DNA of 64,000 nucleotides from Brevibacterium picturae (lineage in GTDB: Bacteria; Actinomycetota; Actinomycetes; Actinomycetales; Brevibacteriaceae): contig NZ_LT629739.1 of NCBI RefSeq assembly GCF_900105045.1, forward strand, positions 2,728,001 through 2,792,000, read 5' to 3'. The position numbers and the translations under genes were made by a program. Below, piece by piece: positions 9,199 through 19,193 of the stretch (position 1 is its first letter; every line of letters begins with the position of its first letter). A model generated the notes under the pieces. That model was not told the origin of the DNA and did not search any database. It was given only the letters and a program-made list of their open reading frames with translations.

Positions 9199-10563
9199 AT
9201 GACAGCTTTGGAAATTGGCGGCGAAGCGCTGCCGCAGGAACGTAAACTCGTCACCGAGATCCCCGGACCGAAGTCCCGTGAGATCGAGGCGCGTCGCCAG
9301 TCGGCAGTGGCTCCCGGAGTCGGTTCCAGTCTGCCCGCCTATGTGGTCGCAGCCGGCGGTGGAATCGTCAAGGACGTCGACGGCAACCAGATCATCGACC
9401 TGGGAGCGGGCATCGCCGTGACGACCGCCGGAAACTCGAACCCGCGGGTCGTCAAGGGCGCCACCGAGCAGCTCGAGTCCTTCACCCACACCTGCTTCAT
9501 GGTCAACCCCTATGAGGGCTACGTCGAGGTCGCCGAGGCGCTCAACCGGCTGACTCCCGGCGATCACGAGAAGCGGTCCCTCCTGCTCAACTCCGGCGCC
9601 GAAGCTGTCGAGAACGCCGTCAAGATCGCTCGCGCCCACACCGGTCGCGACGCCGTCGTCGTCTTCGACCACGCCTACCACGGCCGCACCAACCTGACCA
9701 TGTCGATGACGTCGAAGGCCGCGCCCTACAAGGCAGGATTCGGCCCGTTCGCCGGCGAGGTCTACCGTGCACCGATGTCCTACCCGTACCGCGACAACGA
9801 TGCGGCCGGCACGAAGGTCAGCGGCGAGGACGCTGCCAAGCGCGTCATCACCATGATCGAAAAGCAGATCGGCGCCGAACACGTCGCCGCGATCGTCATC
9901 GAGCCCATCCAGGGTGAGGGCGGCTTCATCGTTCCCGCCGAGGGCTTCCTGCCCGCCCTGACCGAGTTCGCGCGTGACAAGGGCATCGTCTTCGTCGCCG
10001 ACGAGGTCCAGGCCGGCTTCGCCCGCACCGGCAAGATGTTCGCCTCCGAATGGGAAGGCATCGTGCCCGACCTCATCGCCACGGCCAAGGGCATCGCCGG
10101 CGGTCTGCCGCTGTCGGCCGTGACCGGTCGCGCGGAGATCATGGACTCGGTCGGACCGGGACGTCTCGGCGGAACCTACGGCGGCAACCCGGTCGCCTGC
10201 GCCGCCGCACTCGGCGCCATCGCCTCCTATGAGGAAGACGGACTCGTCGACAACGCCGTTCACATCGGCGAGATCGTCACCGACCGTCTCACCAAGCTGC
10301 AGGGCAAGTACCCGGAGGTCGGCGATGTTCGCGGCCGTGGCGCCATGATCGCCGCCGAGTTCGTCCAGCGCGACTCGATCGACCCGAACCCCGAACTGGT
10401 CAAGAAGATCGCCGACCACTGCGCGAAGAACGGCGTCCTCGTGCTCACCACGGGAACCTTCGGCAACATACTGCGCTTCCTGCCGCCGCTGACGATCTCC
10501 GACGCGCTGCTGAACGAAGCTTTCGACGTCATCGAAGAGGCCATCGCCGCTTCGCTGGCCTGA
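9199..10563 (+). CDS. gabT: 4-aminobutyrate aminotransferase
   Basis: A class III PLP aminotransferase of 454 residues, close in layout to GabT, which transfers the amino group of GABA to 2-oxoglutarate and yields succinate semialdehyde. Seen are the substrate-loop segment NSGAEAVENAVKIARAHTG (about 131-149), DEVQAGFARTGKMFA and the PLP lysine K297 in ATAKGIAGGLPLSA. No succinate-semialdehyde dehydrogenase gene lies in the window. The gene is followed by a PucR-type regulator in the same direction, a common arrangement for GABA genes in actinobacteria. Confidence 0.9.
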   Translation: MTALEIGGEALPQERKLVTEIPGPKSREIEARRQSAVAPGVGSSLPAYVVAAGGGIVKDVDGNQIIDLGAGIAVTTAGNSNPRVVKGATEQLESFTHTCFMVNPYEGYVEVAEALNRLTPGDHEKRSLLLNSGAEAVENAVKIARAHTGRDAVVVFDHAYHGRTNLTMSMTSKAAPYKAGFGPFAGEVYRAPMSYPYRDNDAAGTKVSGEDAAKRVITMIEKQIGAEHVAAIVIEPIQGEGGFIVPAEGFLPALTEFARDKGIVFVADEVQAGFARTGKMFASEWEGIVPDLIATAKGIAGGLPLSAVTGRAEIMDSVGPGRLGGTYGGNPVACAAALGAIASYEEDGLVDNAVHIGEIVTDRLTKLQGKYPEVGDVRGRGAMIAAEFVQRDSIDPNPELVKKIADHCAKNGVLVLTTGTFGNILRFLPPLTISDALLNEAFDVIEEAIAASLA

Positions 10564-10614
10564 CTGGATCCGGTCGCTCCTGCCAGCGTCCTCGGAACCA
10601 CCGCCCACGTTGAC

Positions 10615-10620
10615 TACAGT
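10615..10620 (+). promoter_or_regulatory. Leaderless-type -10 box (TACAGT) of the PucR gene
   Basis: TACAGT ends six bases before the ATG at 10627. Confidence 0.5.
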
Positions 10621-10626
10621 GGGCAT

Positions 10627-12315
10627 ATGAGCGAAACGAATGCCCTGCGCGTCTCCCGCCTGCTGCGGGAGACCGCAGGGTTTCTGCTTCCCCTGAATCA
10701 GGTCGAAGCCGACGTCGAGGTCACTCGCATCGAGTTCGACGTCGACCTCAGAGGTTCAGCTGCCGAGTTCCAGTCGCCTGCTGATCGTCGGTCGTCCGCT
10801 GATCTCGCGGGGGCGGTCGTCCTCGTCACCGAACCCGTGGACGGTGCAGTCGGACTCAACGCGAGCGGACTCCGTGCCGACGGGCTCGATGCGATCCGGG
10901 CGCGGTACTCCGGCGCCGCGGCACTCATCGTGCCGCCGGGAACGCACACTCACCTCGGCGAGGGGGCCGATGATGTATCTGCCGGGTCGGCTGCGCCCAT
11001 TCTGCTCGAACGATCCACGGGCGTGACCTGGTCCGAGGTCCTCGTCCATCTGCGTCAGCTCAACGAGGGCGCCTCGAGCGCTCTGGCCTGGCCCGACGTC
11101 GATGACCTCAGCGCGCTGGCAGCGGTCATCGCGAAGATGACGGGGGCATCGATCACGATCGAGGACCCGGCCTCACGCGTGCTCGCCCACTCCAACCTCG
11201 GCGATGAGATCGACGATATTCGACGGGAGACGATCCTCTCCGGTGCGATTCCCGACTGGCGCATCGCCGAGCTGGAGGAGTCCGGGTTCCTTGACGTGGT
11301 GCGCCGATCGACTGATGTCGTCGAGCGGCCCGCCGCAGGAGCCACGCCCGCCCGTTCCGTCATCGCGCTGCGCAGCGAGGGCGAGCTGCTCGGCACGATC
11401 TGGGCCGCCTACCCGGACACGGTGGATCCGGCGTCGCTGCGCGAAGTCCTCCGCGATGCCGCCCGCGCGGCCATCCCGGTGATGCTGCGGACCCTGCGAC
11501 GCTCCCCGTTCGAAAAGCGCATCCGGCGCGAGGCCCTCGGATCGATCCTCGGAGGTTCCCCGGATCTGGGGCCGGCCGCGACCCTGCTCGCGCTTCCCTT
11601 CTCCGGGCACTATGCAACCCTGGCCTTCGCCGAGGTGGCCCCCGACCGAGAGCCCGTGCTGAGGTTCCATCTGCGGGCCGCCTTCGCCGATGCCGTGCTC
11701 GCCCACGTCGGAGTTCATGGCCACCTGGCGGTGCTCGTGCATATGAGCGAAGGCATGTCGGCGATTGAGATCAAGTCTCACGTCGCCTCGACGCTGCAGC
11801 GGTCCCTGCCTCCGAGCGAGCCGCTTCACTTCGGAGTGGGCGCCGCCGTCGAACGCCTCGACCATGTGCAGCGATCATGGACCGAAGCCGTGTACGTCGT
11901 CGACGCACTGCTGGCCAAGGGGCCGCAGACTGGGACGTCCGCGCCTGCGGGCAGCGAATCTGCCGACGATCAGGACGTGGTCCGCGGGGCGACGGCCGAG
12001 GACGTCGCGGCCGAACTCGTCGGCCTCGAAGCCGCCGATGCCCTGCGCTCAGTGGGTCCTCGCATCACGGAGCCTGCCCGATTGCTCGCAGCTCACGACG
12101 CGAAGCTGCAGGGGCAGCTGCTCGAGACCCTGCGGGTGTACTTCGCAACAGTTGGAAACTCCGCCGAAGCGTCGCGCCGTCTGCACGTCCACACGAATTC
12201 TCTGCGGCATCGTCTCACCCGGATCGAGGAGATCACAGGCCTGTCGACGGCGGATCGTGCGGGCAGGCTGTGGCTGGAGTTCGCTGTGCTCGTCTTCGAC
12301 AGGGAAAGCCACTGA
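10627..12315 (+). CDS. PucR/CdaR-family transcriptional regulator
   Basis: A 562-residue regulator. The C-terminal PucR-type helix-turn-helix is clear: VGNSAEASRRLHVHTNSLRH then LTRIEEITG, about residues 505-540. Before it is a GGDEF-like CdaR domain (about 290-420) and an N-terminal sensory region with an internal GAF-like section (about 155-290). PucR proteins act on purine, GABA or amino-acid catabolism and sense small molecules. The position between gabT and the decarboxylase gene suggests it controls one or both. It has its own leaderless promoter. Confidence 0.85.
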   Translation: MSETNALRVSRLLRETAGFLLPLNQVEADVEVTRIEFDVDLRGSAAEFQSPADRRSSADLAGAVVLVTEPVDGAVGLNASGLRADGLDAIRARYSGAAALIVPPGTHTHLGEGADDVSAGSAAPILLERSTGVTWSEVLVHLRQLNEGASSALAWPDVDDLSALAAVIAKMTGASITIEDPASRVLAHSNLGDEIDDIRRETILSGAIPDWRIAELEESGFLDVVRRSTDVVERPAAGATPARSVIALRSEGELLGTIWAAYPDTVDPASLREVLRDAARAAIPVMLRTLRRSPFEKRIRREALGSILGGSPDLGPAATLLALPFSGHYATLAFAEVAPDREPVLRFHLRAAFADAVLAHVGVHGHLAVLVHMSEGMSAIEIKSHVASTLQRSLPPSEPLHFGVGAAVERLDHVQRSWTEAVYVVDALLAKGPQTGTSAPAGSESADDQDVVRGATAEDVAAELVGLEAADALRSVGPRITEPARLLAAHDAKLQGQLLETLRVYFATVGNSAEASRRLHVHTNSLRHRLTRIEEITGLSTADRAGRLWLEFAVLVFDRESH

Positions 12316-12425
12316 CTCGGCTGTGCGGTTCTTACAAGACAGTGCGGAAAAGTTTGGCAGATTATTGTTCGTTCGTCCTGGTCGCGGCGTTCTAAGGTAA
12401 CAGCACACCACGAACGAAGGACACT

Positions 12426-13865
12426 ATGCACAGCAACCAGTCGGGACCGCCGGTCCAGGCCAGCCGAGAACGAGTGATCAAGGCCGTGGCGAAGAGCTCG
12501 ACCCGTGAAAGCAGTGCCGTAGGAACCGGTGCCGACGCGACTGTCACCGCGGTGAACGGTGTCGACGCACAGTCACCGCAACTCGACGACACGACTCCGG
12601 TGATCGGACTCATCGACCTCGACCAGGTCTCTGACGCGTACGAGCGGCTGAGGACGGCATTCTCCGGGGGCACCGACGTCCTTCACGCCGTCGCCTGCAA
12701 GGCCGTACCGCTGCTGCCCCTGCTGCGCTATTATGCCGAGGCCGGTGCCGGTTGTGAGGTCGCCAGTCCCGGCGAGCTCGACCTCGCCCTGACAGCAGGC
12801 TTCGCTCCTGAGCGCATCGTCTTCGACTCTCCGGCGAAGACCCTGTCCGAGCTCAAGCGTGCCGTGACGCTGGGGGTGTCGATGAACATCGACAACTATG
12901 AGGAACTCGATCGACTCGATGCGATCCTCGACGGCAGAACCACCTCGGCGAGGGTGGGGATCCGGATCAATCCGCAGTCGGGCACGGGCACGATCGGTGC
13001 CCTGTCCACCGCCACACAGACCTCGAAATTCGGCATCGGCCTGGCCGACGCGGGCGCTCGCGAAGCACTCATCGACGCCTACCTCGCCCGTCCCTGGCTC
13101 AACCAGATCCATGTGCACTCCGGGTCCCAGGGGATCAGCCTCGACCAGGCCGCGGCGGGCATTGAAATCGTCGTCGAGCTCGCGCAGGAGATCAACCGGC
13201 GCGCCGCGCAGACCCACGGACGCGACCGGCAGGTCACCCGCATCGACATCGGAGGGGGACTGCCCGTGAACTTCGCCGGCGAAGAGATCACCCCGACATT
13301 CGCCGACTACCGCGCTGTGCTCGCCGCCCAGGTCCCCGGCCTGTTCGACTTCGACATCATCACCGAATTCGGGCGCGCACTGCTGGCCAAGGCCGGCACC
13401 ATCCTCACCCACGTCGAATACGCCAAGACCACCGGCGGCCGGCGCATCGCCATGACTCACGCCGGCGTCCAGGTCGCCACCCGCACGGCCTATGCCCCCG
13501 CCGACTGGCCCCTGCGCATCCTCCCCTTCGACCCGGACGGCAATCCCAAATCCGCCGAGGAGGTCCCCACCGATGTCGCAGGCCCGGCCTGCTTCGCCGG
13601 TGACCTCCTGGCCCGCGATCGTGTGCTGCCGCGACTGGATGCCGGCGACATCGTGGCCGTGCCCGACACCGGCGCCTACTACTTCTCCAACCCGTTCTCC
13701 TACAACCTGCTCCCGCGAGTGCCCGTCTACGGGTACCGGGCCAACCAGGGAGCAGTCGAGTACGCGCTGATCCGGCGTGGTCAGAGCCGCGAAGAGATTC
13801 TCGCCGAGGCGGGCGAACCCGAGATCGCACCGTATCGTCTGGTGCAGAACGAAGGAGACAGTTAA
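12426..13865 (+). CDS. LysA-like fold-type III PLP decarboxylase
   Basis: A 479-residue alanine-racemase-fold PLP enzyme. The PLP lysine is K92 in HAVACKAVPLLPLLR. Other marks are HVHSGSQG, the phosphate-binding IDIGGGLPV, EFGRALLAKAGT, the GPACFAGDLLARDRVLP loop and GAYYFSNPFSYNLLPR. The catalytic Cys-x-x-Gly-Asp loop is present but reads CFAGD where DAP decarboxylases usually have CESGD, and the NYN-type motif is altered, so the substrate is probably not meso-DAP. The first 55 residues are low complexity. GAAGGA lies before the ATG. The TRAP transporter that follows may import its substrate (inference). Confidence 0.8.
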   Translation: MHSNQSGPPVQASRERVIKAVAKSSTRESSAVGTGADATVTAVNGVDAQSPQLDDTTPVIGLIDLDQVSDAYERLRTAFSGGTDVLHAVACKAVPLLPLLRYYAEAGAGCEVASPGELDLALTAGFAPERIVFDSPAKTLSELKRAVTLGVSMNIDNYEELDRLDAILDGRTTSARVGIRINPQSGTGTIGALSTATQTSKFGIGLADAGAREALIDAYLARPWLNQIHVHSGSQGISLDQAAAGIEIVVELAQEINRRAAQTHGRDRQVTRIDIGGGLPVNFAGEEITPTFADYRAVLAAQVPGLFDFDIITEFGRALLAKAGTILTHVEYAKTTGGRRIAMTHAGVQVATRTAYAPADWPLRILPFDPDGNPKSAEEVPTDVAGPACFAGDLLARDRVLPRLDAGDIVAVPDTGAYYFSNPFSYNLLPRVPVYGYRANQGAVEYALIRRGQSREEILAEAGEPEIAPYRLVQNEGDS

Positions 13866-13988
13866 CGATTCAGCAAACATTCAGTTTGAGTGCATGAATG
13901 ATGGCAACCTCCGCATACCCTCGGAGGGAAGCACCCGAATGACCAGCAAGGCAGCTGGTGACAGAACTTCGACGACGAAGAGGAAACG

Positions 13989-14972
13989 ATGAATATCAGA
14001 CGCATGACCGTAGCGGCCATCGCCGCGCTCGCACTGAGTCTCTCCGCCTGCGGATCCGGCGGTGGATCCGGCGACGGAGGTGAGACCACGAACGACCTCA
14101 CCTTCGGAACCGGCGGCACCTCCGGAACCTACTATCCGCTCGGCGGTGAGCTCGCGACGATCTTCGAAGAGAACGTCGAGGGCACGACCGTCAACTATGT
14201 GGAGTCCGGAGCCTCGGCTGAGAACCTCGGCAAGATCTACCAGGGTGAGTGGCAGCTGGGCTTCACCCAGAGCGACACCGCGAACAATGCCGTCAAGGGT
14301 GAGCTCGAAGACCTCGACGGCACGAAGATCGACAATGTCGGGTGGATCGCCTCGCTCTACCCCGAAGCCGCACACATCATCGTGCGAGAAGATTCCGGGA
14401 TCGAGTCCGTTCAGGACCTCAAGGGCAAGAAGATCGCTGTCGGTGATGCCGGATCCGGTACCCGCGCGATCTCGGACGCGATACTCGATGCGGCGAACAT
14501 CAGCGAATCGGACTACACCCCGGAGATCACCGATTTCGGGGCGTCGACCGATATGCTCGCCGACAAGCAGATCGACGCCACGATCTTCGTTGTCGGCACG
14601 CCAGTGGCCGGGCTGACACAGCTGGCAGCGACCACCGACGTCAGACTCCTCGGCCTCGACGAGGAGACGACCTCGGCAATCGAAGAGAACAGCGGTGCCG
14701 AGTCCTACGACATCCCTGCCGATGCCTACGACTTCCTCAAGGAGGACGTGCCCACGGTGTCGGTCTTCGCATCCTTGGTGGCCTCCACGGACCAGGTGAG
14801 TGAGGACACTGCCTACGGTCTGACCAAGGCGCTGTTCGAGCACAGCGATGAAGTCACGCTGGATGTCGGAAAGCTGATCACCAAGGACTCCGCCATGCTG
14901 GGCGTCGGCGATGTGCCGCTGCACCCGGGCGCCCAGAAGTACTACGAAGAAGAGGGCATTGACCTGCCGTGA
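13989..14972 (+). CDS. TAXI-family TRAP transporter solute receptor (lipoprotein)
   Basis: A 327-residue exported receptor. The signal peptide MNIRRMTVAAIAALALSLSA ends in a lipobox (LSAC), so it is lipid anchored. TAXI marks are TFGTGGTSGTYYPLGGELA, GASAENL, FTQSDTANNA and GKKIAVGDAGSGTR. TAXI receptors bind small carboxylates or amino acids such as glutamate. It overlaps the permease gene by four bases. Upstream, CCTCCG and CGGAGG (13908-13913 and 13922-13927) can form a small hairpin. Confidence 0.92.
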   Translation: MNIRRMTVAAIAALALSLSACGSGGGSGDGGETTNDLTFGTGGTSGTYYPLGGELATIFEENVEGTTVNYVESGASAENLGKIYQGEWQLGFTQSDTANNAVKGELEDLDGTKIDNVGWIASLYPEAAHIIVREDSGIESVQDLKGKKIAVGDAGSGTRAISDAILDAANISESDYTPEITDFGASTDMLADKQIDATIFVVGTPVAGLTQLAATTDVRLLGLDEETTSAIEENSGAESYDIPADAYDFLKEDVPTVSVFASLVASTDQVSEDTAYGLTKALFEHSDEVTLDVGKLITKDSAMLGVGDVPLHPGAQKYYEEEGIDLP

Positions 14973-17041
14973 GTGAACACCCGACACCGCCCCGGCCATC
15001 CGACAACGCGGCCGGGGCGGTCGCCGAGCAGACCGCCGAGGCGGAGCAGGCATCCGCTGAAGTCCTTCGCAAGGTCGACTCCTCGAGTCGATTCCGCACG
15101 AATCTCGGGTGGTGGGCTTGGGTGATCGGCGGTGTCTCCATCGTCTTCACTCTCTACCACCTCTATGCGGCGTTGGAGCGTCCATTCAACACCTGGATGC
15201 ACTCGTCCCTGCATCTGGCGGGGGCGACTGCCCTGATCTTCTTCCTCTACCCGGCCAGCAAGAGGCTGCTCGACGCACCGGCCAGCGGAAACCGGGTGGC
15301 CGATGTCCTCATCGGCCGCGGCAAGGGGATCCCCTGGTATGACGTCCTCCTCGGGCTGGCGGGACTCGGCTGCAATCTCTACGTGTTCTTCGACTACACG
15401 CGCCTGGTGAGCAACTCGGTGCAGATTCTCGGGTATTCCGACCTCGACTTCTTCGTGGCCGTACTCGGAGTGCTTCTCATCCTCGAAGCCACGCGTCGGT
15501 GCGTCGGTATGCCGATCGTCATCATTGCCGGAGTCGCGCTGCTCTATGGTCTCTTCGGCAACTACCTTCCGGTGTTCACACACTCAGGATTGAGCATCAA
15601 AGATCTCGCCACGAACATGTTCCTGTCCAGCGGTGGGGGCATCTTCGGCACACCGATCCAGGTGTCGGCGAACTTCATCTTCCTGTTCCTGTTCTTCGCG
15701 GTGATGCTCGTCCACACGAACATCGGACAGTTCTTCAACGACCTCGCCTTCAGGCTGACCGGTAGGTTCACCGGCGGTCCGGCGAAGGCGGCCGTGGTGG
15801 CCTCGGGTCTGCAGGGAATGGTCTCGGGCTCGTCGGTGGCGAACACGGTCGCCTCAGGATCATTCACCATTCCGCTGATGAAGCGGGCCGGGTTCAAACC
15901 CCACTTCGCCGCCGCGACCGAGGCCACAGCGTCGACCGGCGGGCAGCTCATGCCCCCGATCATGGGCGCAGCGGCATTCATCATGGCTCAGAATGTGCCC
16001 GACCTCGAATACAACGGGCTCATCGTCATCGCGATCATTCCCGCTCTCCTCTACTTCCTCGGAGCGTTCCTCTCCATCCACTTCGAGGCGAAGACGAGCG
16101 GAATTCTGGGCATGGCGAAGAGCAGCCTTCCCAACGGCGTCGAGCTGCTCAAACGCCTCGACCTGCTTCTGCCCCTGGTCGTCATCATCCTCACCCTGCT
16201 GTCCGGCATGTCGCCGATCCGTGCGGCCCTGTTCGGCATCGGCACCGGATTCGTCCTCAGCTTTCTGCGCAAGGTCACCCGGCTCACTCTGCGGGGATTC
16301 GTCGATCTTCTCGTCTCGGGCGCGCGAACGGCTCTGCCGGTCATCGCAGCGTGTGCGACAGCTGGGATCGTCGCGGGCACGGTCACGGTGACAGGTCTCG
16401 GCGGACAGTTGGGCAAGGGACTCGTCGATCTGGCGGGCGGCAACTTCTTCGTCGTGCTGTTCATGGTGATGATCGCCTGCCTGGTGCTCGGCATGGGGCT
16501 GCCCACGACGGCGAACTACGTTGTCACGGCCACCATCGCCGCACCGATCTTGTACAACAACTTCGATGTTCCGCTCATCGCCGCACACATGTTCGTGTTC
16601 TTCTTCGGCATCCTCGCCGACATCACACCTCCGGTCTGCTTGGCGGCCTATGCCGGTGCGGGCATCGCGGCGGCGAACCCGATGCGCGCAGGTGTCACAG
16701 CGGTGCGCATCGCCATCGCGGGCTTCCTCATCCCCTATGTCTTCATCCTGGAGCCGGCGCTCCTGCTGCAGGGAACCGTGCCGGAGATGCTCATCGCCCT
16801 GATCACGCTGATTCTGGGCATGGTCGGAGTCTCAGCGGGCATGGCCGGCTACTTCTTCGGCTCGGCAAACGTCATCGAACGATTGCTGCTCGTCGCCAGC
16901 GGAATAGCCCTGGTCTATCCGAACCTGTGGATCTCGGTGGTGGGCCTGATTGTGCTGGTCATTATCGCGGTCGAACAGAAGCTGCGCAAGGCGACCACCT
17001 CTGAGCAGATCGCGAAAGGGTTTGCGCAGCAGAAGGCCTGA
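14969..17041 (+). CDS. TRAP transporter fused permease (4TM + 12TM)
   Basis: A 690-residue membrane protein in which the small DctQ-like and large DctM-like subunits are one chain, the usual form in TAXI-type systems. About 45 hydrophilic residues precede the first helix. The DctM part shows GPAKAAVVASGLQGMVSGSS, ATASTGGQLMPPIMGAAAFI and GMGLPTTANYVVTA, all characteristic of the family. GTG at 14969 overlaps the receptor stop (GTGA), so the two are coupled. A hairpin terminator follows at 17084. Confidence 0.93.
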   Translation: MSEHPTPPRPSDNAAGAVAEQTAEAEQASAEVLRKVDSSSRFRTNLGWWAWVIGGVSIVFTLYHLYAALERPFNTWMHSSLHLAGATALIFFLYPASKRLLDAPASGNRVADVLIGRGKGIPWYDVLLGLAGLGCNLYVFFDYTRLVSNSVQILGYSDLDFFVAVLGVLLILEATRRCVGMPIVIIAGVALLYGLFGNYLPVFTHSGLSIKDLATNMFLSSGGGIFGTPIQVSANFIFLFLFFAVMLVHTNIGQFFNDLAFRLTGRFTGGPAKAAVVASGLQGMVSGSSVANTVASGSFTIPLMKRAGFKPHFAAATEATASTGGQLMPPIMGAAAFIMAQNVPDLEYNGLIVIAIIPALLYFLGAFLSIHFEAKTSGILGMAKSSLPNGVELLKRLDLLLPLVVIILTLLSGMSPIRAALFGIGTGFVLSFLRKVTRLTLRGFVDLLVSGARTALPVIAACATAGIVAGTVTVTGLGGQLGKGLVDLAGGNFFVVLFMVMIACLVLGMGLPTTANYVVTATIAAPILYNNFDVPLIAAHMFVFFFGILADITPPVCLAAYAGAGIAAANPMRAGVTAVRIAIAGFLIPYVFILEPALLLQGTVPEMLIALITLILGMVGVSAGMAGYFFGSANVIERLLLVASGIALVYPNLWISVVGLIVLVIIAVEQKLRKATTSEQIAKGFAQQKA

Positions 17042-17083
17042 TCCCTGAGGCGGGCCCCACGACCGGGGCAGGGGCAGAGCCGG

Positions 17084-17118
17084 GGCCGTGCTGAGGGTTC
17101 ATCGTCAGCACGGCCTTT
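17084..17118 (+). terminator. Hairpin terminator after the TRAP genes
   Basis: GGCCGTGCTGA (17084-17094) and TCAGCACGGCC (17105-17115) form a perfect 11-bp stem with a 10-base loop, followed by TTT. Confidence 0.75.
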
Positions 17119-17302
17119 CGGGCAGGGGTCAATGTGCATTTCGCACAGCTCAACGCATGCGACATTGTGAGATGTTGTGACATCTTCGCCAACGATCAGC
17201 CGTAAGGTGACAAAGAGCACATCGAATTCTCACAAGGTGCATGGGTATCGGTGAGGTTCGGGTGCCGAGGTTCCAATGCCCACGGCGATGCGAAGGACAA
17301 TG

Positions 17303-19123
17303 ATGTTCAGACACAGAATGCTGCGCAGGACGATGGCGAAGGGCCTTGCCGGACTGGCGGCAATGGCTCTTGTCTCTACGATGGCTGCCGCCCCTGCCCA
17401 GGCCGCAACCGAAGAGACCCAAGATCCGACGGTGATGCGGATCGCCACGGATGGTTTCATCGACTCGTTCAACCCGTTCACCTCGTTCTACCTGATGCCG
17501 ACGAATACGTTCAAATACATGTATGAGAACCTCGTCGCCAACAGCCCCGAGACCGGTGAGGTCATCGAGGGTCTGGCCACCGAGTGGAACACCGAAGAGG
17601 GCGGAAAGGTCTGGACGTACAAGATCCGCCCTGACATGAAGTGGTCCGACGGGGAGCCGCTGACCTCCGAAGACGTGGCGTGGACGTACAACCAGATGAT
17701 GGAGAAGGACGAACTCTCCGTCGCCAACGGCGCACTCATCGAGAACTTCGCCACGGTCGAGGCACCCGACGACTCCACCCTGGTCATCACGCTGAAGGAG
17801 CCGCAGGCGAACAATCCCGGCCAGGAGATCCCCGTCGTGCCGAAGCACATCTGGTCGAAGATCGACAAACCGGGTGAGTTCAAGAACAAAGAGAACACCG
17901 TGGGCTCGGGACCGTTCCAGCTCGAGAGCTACGAGGCGAACAAATCCGTCACGCTCAAGTCGAACCCGAACTTCTGGCGCGGCGAGCCCACACTCGACAA
18001 GATCCAGTACCGCTACTACACGAACTCCGATGCGCAGGTCCAAGCCATCCGCTCCGGCGAGGTCGACTTCATCACGGGATTGACTCCCGAGCAGTTCAAG
18101 GCGCTCGAAAGCGCCGACAATGTTGAGACCAGTGTGGGCAACGGACGCCGTTTCAGCGGCATCTCGATCAACTCCGGCCTGGCCGATGCCGATGGTGAGG
18201 AATTCGGGACCGGACACGAAGCGCTGCAGGACAAGAAGGTCCGCCAAGCCATCCGCGCGGGCATCGACATCGACACCCTGCGCGAGCAGGTCATGCAGGA
18301 CTACGCCGAGCCGGCCACGAGCTTCGTGCCGTCGGTGTATGAGAAGTGGGCGCTGCCCGAGGACGATCCGGTGATCACCGGATTCGACGTCGAGCGGGCG
18401 AAGAAGCTGCTCGACGACGCAGGGTGGAAGGAAGGTTCCGACGGCATCCGCGAGAAGGACGGTGAGAAACTCTCCTTGCGTTTCCTCTCCGACGCCGACG
18501 CGACGATCGAACAGAACACGGCGAAGTTCCTGAAGCCGTGGATGAAAGACATCGGCATCGAGCTCAAGAACGAGGCCAGCGACGTCGACACCGTATCGGA
18601 GCGCACCACCAAGGGCGACTACGACATGTACTACTCGGGGTGGTCGCTCAGCCCGGACCCCGACTACCAGCTGTTCATCAACACCTGCGGTTCTCGCCCC
18701 GATGCCGAGGGCAACGGCGGCACCTCGCAGGATGGGTACTGCAACAAGAAGTTCGACAAGCTCTACCAGCAGCAGCACGTCGAACTCGATGAGGACAAAC
18801 GCGCCGACCTCGTCCACCAGGCGCTGGCTCTGCACTACGAGGATACTGCTTCGATCACCCTGTGGTACCAGAACCAGCTCGAGGCCTTCCGATCGGACCG
18901 GTTCACCGGCTTCACCAAACAGCCCACCGATGACGGCATCATCGCCAACCAGGTCGGCTACTGGGGATACACCTCGGTCGAACCCGTCAGCGCGGAGAAT
19001 GCCTCCGGCGAGGGCGGCATGGGGGCCGGCGGCTGGGTCGCCATCGCTGCCGCAGCCATCGTGGTCATCGGCGGAGGCGGCTTCCTGATCAGCCGGCGCA
19101 AGAAGTCCGACGATCGCGAATAG
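17303..19123 (+). CDS. Family 5 peptide-binding protein with C-terminal membrane anchor
   Basis: The solute receptor of a Dpp/Opp-type ABC transporter, about 606 residues. A signal peptide ending AAAPAQA is followed by the SBP_bac_5 body (LATEWNTEEGGKVWTYKIRP, SDGEPLTSEDVAWTYNQMM, GSGPFQLESYE). It has no lipobox cysteine; instead the C-terminus is a Gly/Ala-rich linker, one membrane helix (about 20 residues) and RRKKSDDRE, so it is held by a C-terminal helix. The start is uncertain. ATG 17303 has GAAGGA five bases upstream; ATG 17276, with GAGG five bases upstream, is the alternative. The next genes encode the permeases and ATPase. Confidence 0.9.
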   Translation: MFRHRMLRRTMAKGLAGLAAMALVSTMAAAPAQAATEETQDPTVMRIATDGFIDSFNPFTSFYLMPTNTFKYMYENLVANSPETGEVIEGLATEWNTEEGGKVWTYKIRPDMKWSDGEPLTSEDVAWTYNQMMEKDELSVANGALIENFATVEAPDDSTLVITLKEPQANNPGQEIPVVPKHIWSKIDKPGEFKNKENTVGSGPFQLESYEANKSVTLKSNPNFWRGEPTLDKIQYRYYTNSDAQVQAIRSGEVDFITGLTPEQFKALESADNVETSVGNGRRFSGISINSGLADADGEEFGTGHEALQDKKVRQAIRAGIDIDTLREQVMQDYAEPATSFVPSVYEKWALPEDDPVITGFDVERAKKLLDDAGWKEGSDGIREKDGEKLSLRFLSDADATIEQNTAKFLKPWMKDIGIELKNEASDVDTVSERTTKGDYDMYYSGWSLSPDPDYQLFINTCGSRPDAEGNGGTSQDGYCNKKFDKLYQQQHVELDEDKRADLVHQALALHYEDTASITLWYQNQLEAFRSDRFTGFTKQPTDDGIIANQVGYWGYTSVEPVSAENASGEGGMGAGGWVAIAAAAIVVIGGGGFLISRRKKSDDRE

Positions 19124-19142
19124 TCCCGGCCCCGGAGCCGTC

Positions 19143-19176
19143 GTCGGCGAGCCTCGTGGCAGCGAGGCTCGCCGAC
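19143..19176 (+). terminator. Perfect 14-bp hairpin between receptor and permease genes
   Basis: GTCGGCGAGCCTCG (19143-19156), a six-base loop and CGAGGCTCGCCGAC (19163-19176). There is no T-tract, so it more likely stabilises the receptor mRNA 3' end or attenuates read-through than stops all transcription. Confidence 0.7.
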
Positions 19177-19193
19177 GTTGACCCCTGCACCAC

